A stretch of DNA of 64,000 nucleotides from Tamlana crocina. Lineage in GTDB: Bacteria; Bacteroidota; Bacteroidia; Flavobacteriales; Flavobacteriaceae. Made by a program: the position numbers and the translations under genes. A model generated the notes under the pieces. The model was not told the origin of the DNA, made no database searches, and saw only the letters and a program-made list of their open reading frames with translations. How positions within the stretch are numbered: the first letter of the stretch is position 1; each line of letters starts with the position of its first letter. The DNA lies in contig CP158972.1 in the NCBI GenBank assembly GCA_040429635.1, positions 2,056,001 through 2,120,000 of the forward strand, in the 5' to 3' direction. Shown in pieces: positions 54,429 through 63,072 of the stretch.

Positions 54429-55853
54429 CTAAGCTTTGGCCAATTCGTCAATCATGCCTTTAAAAATAACGCCATGAAACGGCAACACGCTGTACCAATA
54501 CAGTCGGCCCCAAAGTCCGCGAGGTCTAAATGTGGCGGTCTGTTTTAGCAAATTGTCTTCAATCTTGAATTCGAGCCATGCCTCGCCGGGTAGTCGCATT
54601 TCTGCGTATAGTAAGAGCTTCTTTTTGTTTTTGTCGGCGAAAATAACGCGCCAAAAGTCGAGCGCATCGCCAACATTCAAATCAGACGGATTGGTGCGTC
54701 CGCGCCTTAAACCAATACCGCCAAAAAGTTTGTCGATATATCCGCGAATACGCCAAAGAAAATTACCGTAATACCAACCTGTAGTACCGCCAATGCTCCA
54801 AATTTTGTTGATTGTGATATTCTCGTCATTTACTTTACGCTCTTTATAATCCCGAAAACAGCCAAATTGAGGTACGTTGATGTATTTGTGCAAATTTTTC
54901 CGAAGGCGGCCACTGCTAATCATGGAATCTTTCCAACTGGATACTATACTGTTTTGCTCAATTTTTTCGAACGCCAGTTTTACCGCTTTTTTGTAGCTTA
55001 TGGGGTGAACATCAAGAATGCTGTTAATATTACTTGGTTTTCCAATAATTTGAACGCCCATGCTATCTACTAACGACGTGGCGAGTTTGTAAGATGTTGA
55101 GGTAACGAAATACAACCAATACGACGATAATTTTGGGGTCATCACTGGAACGGTTAGTATGTAGCGTTTTAATTCACGTACTTCGGCAAACTGAAGCAGC
55201 ATCTCTTTGTATGTGATAATTTCCGGACCAAAAATATCATAAGATGTATTATAAAGTTCGGTTTTGCCTGCTCCCCGAGTTAAAAAGGCCAAGACGTCCC
55301 TTACCGCAATAGGCTGTGTTTTGGTGTTTAGCCATTTTGGAGCAATCATAAAAGGTAGCTTTTCAACTAAATCCCTTATAATTTCGAAGGATGAGCTTCC
55401 GGAACCAACAATAATCCCTGCTTTAAAAACCGTTAATGCGTACTTTGTTGAGGCTAGCGCTTCTTCAACATTTTTTCTAGACTGCAAGTGTTTTGAAAGC
55501 TTCTTCTCGTTGGTAATGCCACTAAGGTATATGACTTGTTTCGCATTTGTGTTTTCAATGGCCGATTTAAAATTTTGCGCACATTGCTCTTCAAGTGATT
55601 TGAAATCTTTCGAGGAGTTGGACATAGAATGAATTAGATAGTAGGCTACATCAATATCCTTTGGGATATTTTCCAACGTTTCTGGCTTTAAAAAATCGCC
55701 CTCAATTACATGGACGTTCTCTTCGTCAGCATAGCTTTTATCTGCCCTTAGTCTATCTCGTACTACACAAAACACGGTATGCCCTTCATTTAACAAAAAG
55801 GGGATGAGGCGTTTGCCAATGTAGCCCGTAGCTCCTGTAACAAGAATAGTCAT
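54429..55853 (-). CDS. SDR family protein fused to DUF2867
   Basis: 474 residues. The N-terminal atypical SDR (~1-230) has ILVTGATGYIGKRLIPFLL and VIYLSGITNEKKLSKHL. The C-terminal ~150 residues (INKIWSIGGTTGWYYGNFLWRIRGYIDKLFGG, GDALDFWRVIFAD, LRLPGEAWLEFKIEDNLLKQTATFRPRGLWGRLYWYSVLPFH) are DUF2867. Such fusions are common in marine bacteria, often near photolyase genes. Function unknown. It lies 26 bases upstream of the FeS-BCP gene, in the same transcript. Confidence 0.88.
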   Translation of the reverse strand: MTILVTGATGYIGKRLIPFLLNEGHTVFCVVRDRLRADKSYADEENVHVIEGDFLKPETLENIPKDIDVAYYLIHSMSNSSKDFKSLEEQCAQNFKSAIENTNAKQVIYLSGITNEKKLSKHLQSRKNVEEALASTKYALTVFKAGIIVGSGSSSFEIIRDLVEKLPFMIAPKWLNTKTQPIAVRDVLAFLTRGAGKTELYNTSYDIFGPEIITYKEMLLQFAEVRELKRYILTVPVMTPKLSSYWLYFVTSTSYKLATSLVDSMGVQIIGKPSNINSILDVHPISYKKAVKLAFEKIEQNSIVSSWKDSMISSGRLRKNLHKYINVPQFGCFRDYKERKVNDENITINKIWSIGGTTGWYYGNFLWRIRGYIDKLFGGIGLRRGRTNPSDLNVGDALDFWRVIFADKNKKKLLLYAEMRLPGEAWLEFKIEDNLLKQTATFRPRGLWGRLYWYSVLPFHGVIFKGMIDELAKA

Positions 55854-55882
55854 ATGGGTTTAATTTATTAAAAATTAAGGAG

Positions 55883-56518
55883 TTAATCCTTGTTCGTAAC
55901 TAAATTTTTGGGTCGTTGGTAACCGTAGCGTTCACGTGCTTGGGGTATAGTGTAACCGTCTAATCCATTTATGGCGGCTACTTGGGCGAAAGATAGATTA
56001 ATGAATCCGTCGTTTTCAATTAAGCCATCTTCAACGTAAAGTGCTTTAATTTTGCCCACTACCAAAATAGTGTTGTTTGCTTTTATGGGGTACTCTTCAA
56101 CAAATTCCATCGCTAGTTGTATGGGTGCACCCTCAACAAACGGCGCATGAAAATCGTTTTTATATTCTGGTTTTAAATTGGTAACCTCGAACTCTGAAAC
56201 GTTAGATTCGTATTTGGCCGAGGTATGGTGGGCATCTTGAATAATTTCTTCATGAATATGATTTATAGTGTAAAAACCGGTGTCTTTAATATTTTGGTAG
56301 GTGTTTCTTAACACTGTAGTGGGGCGTAAAAAGAAACCGAGCAGAGCAGGGCTGGAGCCTAAGTGGGTTACTGAGCTGAACACTGCAACATTTTTGATAC
56401 CCTGCGCTGATCGGGTTCCAAGTAGATTGGCAGATTTGTAACCCGAGCAACTATTAATCAAGTTTATCTTGTAAATATGATCGAGCTGTTCTATATCTGA
56501 AGCACTAAAGTAGGTCAT
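55883..56518 (-). CDS. Flavin reductase family protein
   Basis: 211 residues, FMN-binding split barrel: NLINSCSGYKSANLLGTRSAQGIKNVAVFSSVTHLGSSPALLGFFLRPT, LRNTYQNIKDTGFYTINHI and an aromatic C-terminus YTIPQARERYGYQRPK. These proteins bind FMN and reduce or sense flavin. The ATG overlaps the stop of the ABC1-kinase gene by one base. In this block it could supply reduced flavin to the photolyases; that is inference. Confidence 0.9.
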   Translation of the reverse strand: MTYFSASDIEQLDHIYKINLINSCSGYKSANLLGTRSAQGIKNVAVFSSVTHLGSSPALLGFFLRPTTVLRNTYQNIKDTGFYTINHIHEEIIQDAHHTSAKYESNVSEFEVTNLKPEYKNDFHAPFVEGAPIQLAMEFVEEYPIKANNTILVVGKIKALYVEDGLIENDGFINLSFAQVAAINGLDGYTIPQARERYGYQRPKNLVTNKD

Positions 56519-57828
56519 TATAATTTCAAGTAATTATTAATTGTTATATTTTGAGCTTTTAAATCGAACATTAAATTGTAAAGTCCGAAAAACGTCCGGT
56601 TAATGTATATGAAATGCTTGGAGCCGCGATTGCCATTCATTTTTTTTAGTTCGGTGTTTTTGGAATAGCGCTCACCCAAGTCGGCTATTTTTCCGAAAAA
56701 CTCTGCATCCGAAAAGTCGAAATGGTCTTGTTGAAACGGCTGGGTAAATAAACTTAACATTTCATGGAACATTTTAGTGAAAAATTCCAATTCTTCAGGT
56801 GAGTCTTCCGGTTTTAAAATTTCCAATTCAAATAATTTTCTTTCGAAAATAACTTTGTTGTTGATATTCTCGCGTTTAGCCAACTCGAAATACGGTACAT
56901 AAAAATCTTCAGGAATCGACTTCATACATCCAAAATCTAGGGCAATCAATTCACCTTCTTTTGAAATTAAAAAGTTGCCCGGGTGTGGATCGGCATGTAC
57001 TTTTTTTAAACTATGTATTTGATACATGTAAAAATCCCAAAGGGCCTGACCCAATTTGTTGGCTGTGCTTTGGTTGGAGTTGTGCAGCGCGAATTCCGAA
57101 AGGTGTTCGCCTTCCATATAATCCATGGTGATGATGCGCTCTGACGACAACGCTTCGTAATATTTCGGAAATTTTAAGTTTGGAATATGCCTGCATGCTT
57201 GGGCAATTTCTTCACTCTGTTGAAGTTCCAAAATATAGTTGGTCTCTTCGGTTAATTTATTTTCGACTTCTTTGAAATATTTATCGGAATCCTTTCCTTT
57301 AATATTGAACATGCTAATAGCCACGGGTTTTACCATGGCCAAATCGCTAGCAATACTTTCGGCAACGCCTGGATATTGGATTTTCACAGCAAGCTTTTTC
57401 CCATCTTTTTCGGCAATATGCACTTGGCCAATGCTTGCCGCGTTAACAGACGTTGCGTTAAAGGTATCATAGATTTCATTTGGTGTTTTGCCAAAATATT
57501 TTTTAAAGGTTTTGGTGACCAATGGCGGAGAAAGTGGCGGCACAGAGAATTGCGCTAAAGAGAATTTCTCGACATAGGCACGGGGCAAAATGCTTTTTTC
57601 CATACTTAGCATTTGGGCCACCTTAAGGGCACTGCCTTTTAATTGTTTTAAACCATCGTAAATATCGGACGCATTATTTTTGTTTAAACGTTCTTTGGCT
57701 TCGCCTTCATTAGTTACCAATTTATCGCCGTAATATTTCAAGTAATTTACGCCCACTTTGGCCCCTGTGGAAACCAATTTGGTGGCTCTGGATATTTTCG
57801 AGGTCGGTATGCTATCAATTGTTTTCAT
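56518..57828 (-). CDS. ABC1/AarF/UbiB family atypical kinase
   Basis: 436 residues. Motifs of the ADCK/UbiB family: KGSALKVAQMLSM (the KxGQ element, here KVAQ), SVNAASIGQVHIAE (Ala-rich nucleotide loop), AVKIQYPGV (catalytic Lys), VHADPHPGNFLI and IALDFGCMKSI (HADPHPGN and DFG). These proteins act in isoprenoid-lipid/quinone homeostasis and stress response. The Gly-to-Ala change in KxGQ is unusual. It is 8 bases downstream of the TetR gene and overlaps the flavin reductase by one base. Confidence 0.92.
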   Translation of the reverse strand: MKTIDSIPTSKISRATKLVSTGAKVGVNYLKYYGDKLVTNEGEAKERLNKNNASDIYDGLKQLKGSALKVAQMLSMEKSILPRAYVEKFSLAQFSVPPLSPPLVTKTFKKYFGKTPNEIYDTFNATSVNAASIGQVHIAEKDGKKLAVKIQYPGVAESIASDLAMVKPVAISMFNIKGKDSDKYFKEVENKLTEETNYILELQQSEEIAQACRHIPNLKFPKYYEALSSERIITMDYMEGEHLSEFALHNSNQSTANKLGQALWDFYMYQIHSLKKVHADPHPGNFLISKEGELIALDFGCMKSIPEDFYVPYFELAKRENINNKVIFERKLFELEILKPEDSPEELEFFTKMFHEMLSLFTQPFQQDHFDFSDAEFFGKIADLGERYSKNTELKKMNGNRGSKHFIYINRTFFGLYNLMFDLKAQNITINNYLKL

Positions 57829-57836
57829 GGCGCTTT

Positions 57837-58493
57837 TTAGTTCATGTGTATTTTTTCTTTGAAAAGGAACTTTCCTAAATCTAAAACGCTTTGTAATGGC
57901 GCAATATTCAGTACGTCGAAGCTGGTGTTTACCGATTTTTCAATAAAAACATCGGTTTTTTCGAAGGCGGGCGATTGGTCTTCCATCCAAAATTTAATAG
58001 TAAATAATAGTTGGCCCCAAGCCGATTCTTTCAACGCTTTTTCCTGTAGACGTTCTAAGCGCTTTTCCTTTAAATCTAGCATTTGAATGCCTAAACTATT
58101 CACATACGCTGTAAAAAGCTGTCTTAATCCAGATAAGGCACGTAGGTTTTTCAATTCGTTTTTATGCTTGTTTAGGGCATATACCACATAGCTCCGGTTA
58201 GCAGTGAGGTTTTCAAAGAAGGTATAATAAAAACTGAGGAGTTTGTTCCGAGCGTCAAAGATTTGGTAGTCTTCGTTTTTTTCTAATACGGTCAACGAAT
58301 TCGTGAAAAAAGCTTCAAAAATCCCTTTTTCGACCGATTCGAAGGATGTAAAGTGCTCGTAAAATTGGGCTTCTTCAAAATTATGGAATTTAGAAAAAGC
58401 GTAAACCGATTTGGGGTTTTCACCGTGTTCTAAAATAAAATCCATGTAAAAACTTATGATTTTGTCGCTGCTGATATTTTTTTTCTTTGCCAT
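57837..58493 (-). CDS. TetR family transcriptional regulator
   Basis: 218 residues from the ATG at 58493; the frame reaches 58520, but that part lies in the promoter. The N-terminal region (~1-60) has ISSDKIISFYMDFILEHGENPKSVYAFSKFHNFEEAQFYEHFTSFESVEKGIFEAF, a divergent TetR HTH. The C-terminal helical domain (~70-218) is of the type found in ABC1-linked regulators. First gene of the light block and likely autoregulator through the operator at 58510-58562; it is the only regulator gene in the block. Confidence 0.85.
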   Translation of the reverse strand: MAKKKNISSDKIISFYMDFILEHGENPKSVYAFSKFHNFEEAQFYEHFTSFESVEKGIFEAFFTNSLTVLEKNEDYQIFDARNKLLSFYYTFFENLTANRSYVVYALNKHKNELKNLRALSGLRQLFTAYVNSLGIQMLDLKEKRLERLQEKALKESAWGQLLFTIKFWMEDQSPAFEKTDVFIEKSVNTSFDVLNIAPLQSVLDLGKFLFKEKIHMN

Positions 58494-58509
58494 AACAGTG
58501 TGTTTTTCA

Positions 58510-58562
58510 CAAATATACAAAATGTTTAATTAAAACTTAAAAAAGTTAAACAAAATGTTTTA
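58510..58562 (-). promoter_or_regulatory. Light-block promoter B with duplicated operator
   Basis: Minus-strand -7 TATATTTG (58517-58510), then in + order CAAAATGTTTAA (58518-58529), a 15-base spacer and GTTAAACAAAATGTTTTA (58545-58562). End blocks are identical to promoter A (51303-51355) while the spacers differ, so conservation is specific. It drives the TetR-ABC1-flavin reductase genes and precedes the TetR ATG by about 16 bases. Confidence 0.75.
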
Positions 58563-58688
58563 GGATGGAGTTTTTGTGAAAGGCGCCCTTAGAAATAAAT
58601 AACCATTTACTTTTAAGGTTTTGTTAACAGTAATATGGAAGGTGATGTGTACTTTTATACGACATGTTTAACTTAAATAAAACTAAAA

Positions 58689-59537
58689 ATGAAAAAATTA
58701 CTACTAGTGCTATTGGCCTTTACAGCGGTCTACAGCGCAAAAGCTCAAGTGGAAACCCCAGCGCCTAGTCCGTTTTCTAAAACGGAACAAAAAGTGGGGT
58801 TGACCGACGTAACGTTGGAATATTCCAGACCCAATATGAGAGGAAGAACTATTTTTGGCGATTTGGTGCCCTATGATAAAATATGGAGAACGGGAGCAAA
58901 CAAAAATACTACGATTAGCTTAAGTACAGATGCCGTTGTGGACGGACAAACTTTAAAAGCGGGAAGCTATGCTATTTTTACTAAACCTGGAAAGGAATCG
59001 TGGGAGGTTTATTTTTATTCGGATACCGAAAATTGGGGAACACCACAAAATTGGGACGAAAGTAAAGTAGCCGCAAAAGCCACCGCAGAGGTTTACAAAA
59101 TGCCTGTAAAAATTGAAACGTTTACCATAACATTTGACGATTTAACCAGTAGTTCTGCCGTTTTAGGCATGCTGTGGGAAGATGTTTATGCTGGGGTGAA
59201 AATAGAGGTGCCTACTGACGATTTGGTGTCTAAATCCATTTCAAAAGTGATGAACGGACCAAGTTCGGGCGATTATTTCCAGTCTGCGGTATATTATTTA
59301 CAGGAAGGCAAAGACATCAATCAGGCTAAAACGTGGATTGATAAAGCGATTGCTATGGCGGGCGATAAAGCTCCATTTTGGCAATTGAGGCAACAGTCGT
59401 TGATCTATGCCAAAGCTGGTGATAAAAAAGGTGCTATTGCTGCTGCTAAAAAATCGTTGGCTGCGGCCGAAGCTGCCGGTAATGCCGATTACGTTAAAAT
59501 GAATAAAGATTCACTGAAAGAGTGGGGGGCGATGTAA
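58689..59537 (+). CDS. DUF2911 domain-containing secreted protein
   Basis: 282 residues with a signal peptide (MKKLLLVLLAFTAVYSAKAQ). The DUF2911 domain follows: LEYSRPNMRGRTIFGDLVPYDKIWRTGANKNTTISLSTDAVVDGQTLKAGSYAIFTKPG and YSDTENWGTPQNWDESKVAAKATAEVYKMPVKIETFTITF. A C-terminal TPR-like repeat (~190-282: AKTWIDKAIAMAGDKAPFWQLRQQSLIYAKAGDKKGAIAAAKKSLAAAEAAG) completes it. Common in Bacteroidetes; function unknown. TGTTTAAC, the half-site of the light operator, occurs at 58666-58673 just upstream. Confidence 0.92.
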   Translation: MKKLLLVLLAFTAVYSAKAQVETPAPSPFSKTEQKVGLTDVTLEYSRPNMRGRTIFGDLVPYDKIWRTGANKNTTISLSTDAVVDGQTLKAGSYAIFTKPGKESWEVYFYSDTENWGTPQNWDESKVAAKATAEVYKMPVKIETFTITFDDLTSSSAVLGMLWEDVYAGVKIEVPTDDLVSKSISKVMNGPSSGDYFQSAVYYLQEGKDINQAKTWIDKAIAMAGDKAPFWQLRQQSLIYAKAGDKKGAIAAAKKSLAAAEAAGNADYVKMNKDSLKEWGAM

Positions 59538-59556
59538 TGTAGTGTTCCAAGCAATT

Positions 59557-59608
59557 AAAAAAGAGGCTGAATTCGTTGTGTTAAACTTCGAATTCAGCCT
59601 CTTTTTTT
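59557..59608. terminator. Strong bidirectional terminator
   Basis: A 19-bp perfect stem: AAAAAAGAGGCTGAATTCG (59557-59575) with CGAATTCAGCCTCTTTTTT (59589-59607), 13-base loop. It lies between the convergent DUF2911 and FrnE-like genes. Confidence 0.92.
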
Positions 59609-59622
59609 AGTTCAAAATAAGC

Positions 59623-60318
59623 TTAATTACAGTGGCCGTCTATATCGCAACTATGGCCTTCCGGAACCATCTCAAGTTTACCTTGTTTGTTTTTCCAAGC
59701 CTTTTCAAGCGATTCGGTAAATACTTCCACTGGTTGTGCCCCAGAAATACCGTATTGATTGTCTATCACGAAAAAAGGCACGCTGTTAATGCCTAGATTG
59801 CGGGCTTCCATTTGGTCTTTGCGCACTTCATAGGTAAAATCATCCGAGTCCAACATGGTTTTTGCTTTTTCGGCATCCATTCCTAAACCAGAGGCCAAGG
59901 AGGTGAGTGTGTTTACGTCGTCCACATTCTTTCCTTCGCTAAGGTGGGCTTTTAAAAGCACTTCTTTGGTTTGGTCTCCTAAGCCTTGATTTTTAGCAAA
60001 ATGAAGCAAACGGTGTGCTTTCAATGTGTTCGCCGGAACAGAGGCTTCCAAATTAAAATCCAAACCTGCCTGTGATGCCATGGCGGTAACATTATTAAAC
60101 ATATGTTTGGCTCGCTCTGGGTCAATTCCTTTGCTTTCAACAAAATGTTCGATTGCATTTTTATCGGTCGCGGTTTTTAAATTCGGGTCTAGCTCGAAAC
60201 TTTTCCATTCTATTGTAATCTCGTCACTATTTGGAAATTGCTTAAGGGCGGATTCAAAATGTTTTTTGCCGATGTAGCAGAATGGACATCTGATATCGGA
60301 CCATATTTTTATATGCAT
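59623..60318 (-). CDS. DsbA family oxidoreductase (FrnE-like)
   Basis: 231 residues. Thioredoxin-fold active site WSDIRCPFCYIGKKHFESAL (CPFC, residues ~10-13 of the motif), cis-Pro region NSVPFFVIDNQYGISGAQPVEVF, and a C-terminal HSCDIDGHCN with two extra Cys. No signal peptide, so it acts in the cytoplasm like FrnE/DsbA-type disulfide isomerases. Related FrnE proteins are linked to oxidative stress in Deinococcus. Monocistronic. Confidence 0.93.
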   Translation of the reverse strand: MHIKIWSDIRCPFCYIGKKHFESALKQFPNSDEITIEWKSFELDPNLKTATDKNAIEHFVESKGIDPERAKHMFNNVTAMASQAGLDFNLEASVPANTLKAHRLLHFAKNQGLGDQTKEVLLKAHLSEGKNVDDVNTLTSLASGLGMDAEKAKTMLDSDDFTYEVRKDQMEARNLGINSVPFFVIDNQYGISGAQPVEVFTESLEKAWKNKQGKLEMVPEGHSCDIDGHCN

Positions 60319-60392
60319 AATATTTGCTATTTTATTTCTTGACTTAGACGTTTTAAGCCAAAGAAACTTTCATGCTAAAGAAACGAAAGGTT

Positions 60393-61379
60393 TTAATAAT
60401 CAAGCCCAATAATTTCCCGAACCTCATCAAGTGTTTTAATCAGTTTTTTACTGAAATCGAAAGTCATAATATCACTTTCTGTTTTTCCTTTTCTTAGTAG
60501 TTCATTAAAATGGATGGCCTCGTAATTATAGCCAATAGTGGTATAGTTAAAATCCTTAACTTCTTCTTTTCCATTTTTTATAATGGAGACCGTAGATGGC
60601 GCATGAAATTGCGTATTAATTTTTAAAATGCCCTTTTCGCAATGAAAAATGGCTTGGGTGGGCGTTTCTTCAATCAGAGAACTTTTTAATTCGGCCTTTG
60701 CTCCATTTTCATAATCGAAAAGCATGTGGCAGGTGCTATCGGTGCCATTCTCAAAAAAGGTGGCATCGGCTTCAATATTTTTCGGCATTCCTAAAGTAGA
60801 AAGCGCAACAAAAATAGGGTAGATGCCAATGTCGAGCAGACTACCGCCGCCCAAATTTTTAGCAAAGAGTCGGGTGTTGGTGTCGTACGGACGCGTAAAA
60901 CCAAAATCAGCTTCTAATTTTACAATATTGCCAAAGGTTTTATTTTTAAGTTCTTTTAAAACGTATTGGTAATGTGGTAAAAAATAGGTCCAAAGCGCTT
61001 CCATTAACAGTACGTTTTTCTCTTTGGCTTTTGCAATCATGTCGCCTACTTCGGAGGCATCCATGGCAAAAGGTTTTTCGCCTAAAACAGCCATGCCGTT
61101 TTCTAGACACATGATGGCGTTGTCTTTGTGCAAGCTATGAGGCGTAGCTATGTAAACCGCATCGATATCGGGGTCTTTGGCTAAAGCTTCGTAGCTGTTG
61201 TAAGCTTTTGTCGCTTGGTATTTTTTAGCAAATTCATCGGCTTTGGATTGCGACCGCGAAGCCACAGCATACAGTTCGGCATCGCTTATGGTTGCCAAAT
61301 CGGTAGCGAATTTATCGGCTATTTTTCCGAGGCCAATAATGCCCCATTTTATTTTCTTAAATGCTTTCTCTGGTGTCAT
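60393..61379 (-). CDS. Gfo/Idh/MocA family oxidoreductase
   Basis: 328 residues. WGIIGLGKIADKFATDLATI (Rossmann), VYIATPHSLHKDNAIMCLENGMAVLGEKPFAMDASE with EKP, and GGGSLLDIGIYPIFVALSTLG in the substrate domain. It resembles trans-1,2-dihydrobenzene-1,2-diol dehydrogenase/scyllo-inositol-type oxidoreductases. It overlaps the symporter gene by 23 bases, suggesting it acts on the imported sugar or polyol. Substrate unknown. Confidence 0.9.
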   Translation of the reverse strand: MTPEKAFKKIKWGIIGLGKIADKFATDLATISDAELYAVASRSQSKADEFAKKYQATKAYNSYEALAKDPDIDAVYIATPHSLHKDNAIMCLENGMAVLGEKPFAMDASEVGDMIAKAKEKNVLLMEALWTYFLPHYQYVLKELKNKTFGNIVKLEADFGFTRPYDTNTRLFAKNLGGGSLLDIGIYPIFVALSTLGMPKNIEADATFFENGTDSTCHMLFDYENGAKAELKSSLIEETPTQAIFHCEKGILKINTQFHAPSTVSIIKNGKEEVKDFNYTTIGYNYEAIHFNELLRKGKTESDIMTFDFSKKLIKTLDEVREIIGLDY

Positions 61380-63069
61380 TTTTTTGTGTTAATTGAATTA
61401 AACAAGCTAGAGCAATCACGATAATGCAGCCTACAAAATTTAGCCATAAAAATGGTAGGTTAATGATTTCAAATTCATTTAAAAAGTAAAGTGCAATCAC
61501 AATGGTTTGTGTAATAAGTGCCCCAATAAAAACGGCGTTGCCCTTAACGAATTTAAAGAAGAACGCTAACAGAAATATCCCTAAAACATTACCGTAAAAT
61601 ATAGAGCCGATGATGTTTACCAACTGAATTAAATTCTCAGCCAAATTGGCTACGCAAGCCACGGCAATGGCCATGATGCCCCAAGCGAAGGTAAACCATT
61701 TTGAGGCCTTAACCATGTGTTCTTCGGTTTTATCGCTGGTGTTTCTTTTGTATAAATCGATGGTGGTGGTCGAGCCCAAAGCGTTGAGCTCACTGGCGGT
61801 GCTAGACATGGCAGCACTTAAAATAACCGCCAATAAAAGCCCGATAAGTCCGCGAGGTAAATTGTTCAAAATAAAGTGAATAAACACATAATCCTTATCG
61901 TTGCTTTCTACTTTTACATCTTGGTTTTCTGAAGCTTTATCAATTAGTGCTCTGGCTTCTGCGCGTATATCGTTTTGGGCTTCGTTGGCCAAAGCGATGT
62001 AGTTGGCTGCTTTGGGGTTTTCGTCGTTAATATAAGCGGCTATGATGTTTTGCTTGTCGTTAAAAACGGCTTGTTGTTCTTGTTGAAGGGTTTTGTAATC
62101 CTCAGCATATTCCGAGCTTAAAACCAAATCGGTGGCGGTTGGGTTGAAATTTACTGGTGAGGCATTAAATTGATAAAAAACAAATACCATAACGCCCACC
62201 AAAAGAATGAAAAATTGCATGGGGATTTTCAGCAGTCCATTGAAAATAAGTCCCAATTGCATTTCCTTAACCGATTTCCCCGAAAGGTAGCGCTGAACTT
62301 GGCTTTGGTCGGTTCCGAAATACGAAAGCATCAAAAAAGTACCGCCAATAATGCCGCTCCAAAAGGTGTAACGATTATTTAAATTGAATGAAAAATCGAG
62401 CACCTCCATCTTGCCATTGGCGCCAGCGATATCAAGTGCTTTTTTAAAGGTAATATCTTGCGGAAGTTTGTCAACAATCAAAAAGAAAGCGACCAGCATT
62501 CCAATAAAAATCACCAACATTTGATGTTTTTGAGTCACGTTAACGGCCCGCGTACCGCCCGAAACGGTGTAAATAATTACGAGCACGCCAATGGCGATAT
62601 TAAGCGTTAATAAATCCCAGCCCAAAACAACGGACAAAATAATGGCTGGTGCAAAAATGGTGATTCCGGCAGCTAAGCCGCGTTGAATCAAAAATAAAAT
62701 GGCCGCCAAGGTTCGGGTTTTTAAATCGAAGCGATTTTCCAAAAACTCGTAGGCCGTGTACACTTTTAATCGGTGATATAACGGTATAAAAACCATGCAA
62801 ATTACAATCATGGCAATGGGAAGCCCAAAGTAAAACTGAACAAAGCCCATACCGTCATTAAACGCTTGTCCCGGGGTAGATAAAAACGTAATGGCACTGG
62901 CTTGAGTGGCCATTACCGATAGCCCGATAGTCCACCACTTGGAGGTATTCCCACCACGTAAATAGTCCGTTACATTTTTACTACCACGGGTTTGCCAGGT
63001 ACCGTAGGCTACAATAGCGGCGAGTGTTAAACTTAAAACAGTCCAATCAATCCAACTTAAAATCTGCAT
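61357..63069 (-). CDS. Sodium:solute symporter (SSS family)
   Basis: 570 residues with about 13 membrane segments. SSS features include YLRGGNTSKWWTIGLSVMATQASAITFLSTPGQAFNDGMGF near the N-terminus, YTVSGGTRAVNVTQKHQMLVIF and VILSAAMSSTASELNALGSTTTIDLY. A ~90-residue insert rich in Ala, Asn, Glu and Gln (about residues 330-420) interrupts the later helices. Import of sugars, sialic acid or polyols is typical. It overlaps the Gfo/Idh gene by 23 bases and is preceded by a 36-residue membrane peptide gene. Confidence 0.93.
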   Translation of the reverse strand: MQILSWIDWTVLSLTLAAIVAYGTWQTRGSKNVTDYLRGGNTSKWWTIGLSVMATQASAITFLSTPGQAFNDGMGFVQFYFGLPIAMIVICMVFIPLYHRLKVYTAYEFLENRFDLKTRTLAAILFLIQRGLAAGITIFAPAIILSVVLGWDLLTLNIAIGVLVIIYTVSGGTRAVNVTQKHQMLVIFIGMLVAFFLIVDKLPQDITFKKALDIAGANGKMEVLDFSFNLNNRYTFWSGIIGGTFLMLSYFGTDQSQVQRYLSGKSVKEMQLGLIFNGLLKIPMQFFILLVGVMVFVFYQFNASPVNFNPTATDLVLSSEYAEDYKTLQQEQQAVFNDKQNIIAAYINDENPKAANYIALANEAQNDIRAEARALIDKASENQDVKVESNDKDYVFIHFILNNLPRGLIGLLLAVILSAAMSSTASELNALGSTTTIDLYKRNTSDKTEEHMVKASKWFTFAWGIMAIAVACVANLAENLIQLVNIIGSIFYGNVLGIFLLAFFFKFVKGNAVFIGALITQTIVIALYFLNEFEIINLPFLWLNFVGCIIVIALACLIQLTQKNDTRESI

Positions 63070-63072
63070 ATT

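Noticed and set aside
58494-58520. Upstream start of the TetR gene
   Set aside because: The nine extra codons lie within the predicted promoter and operator.
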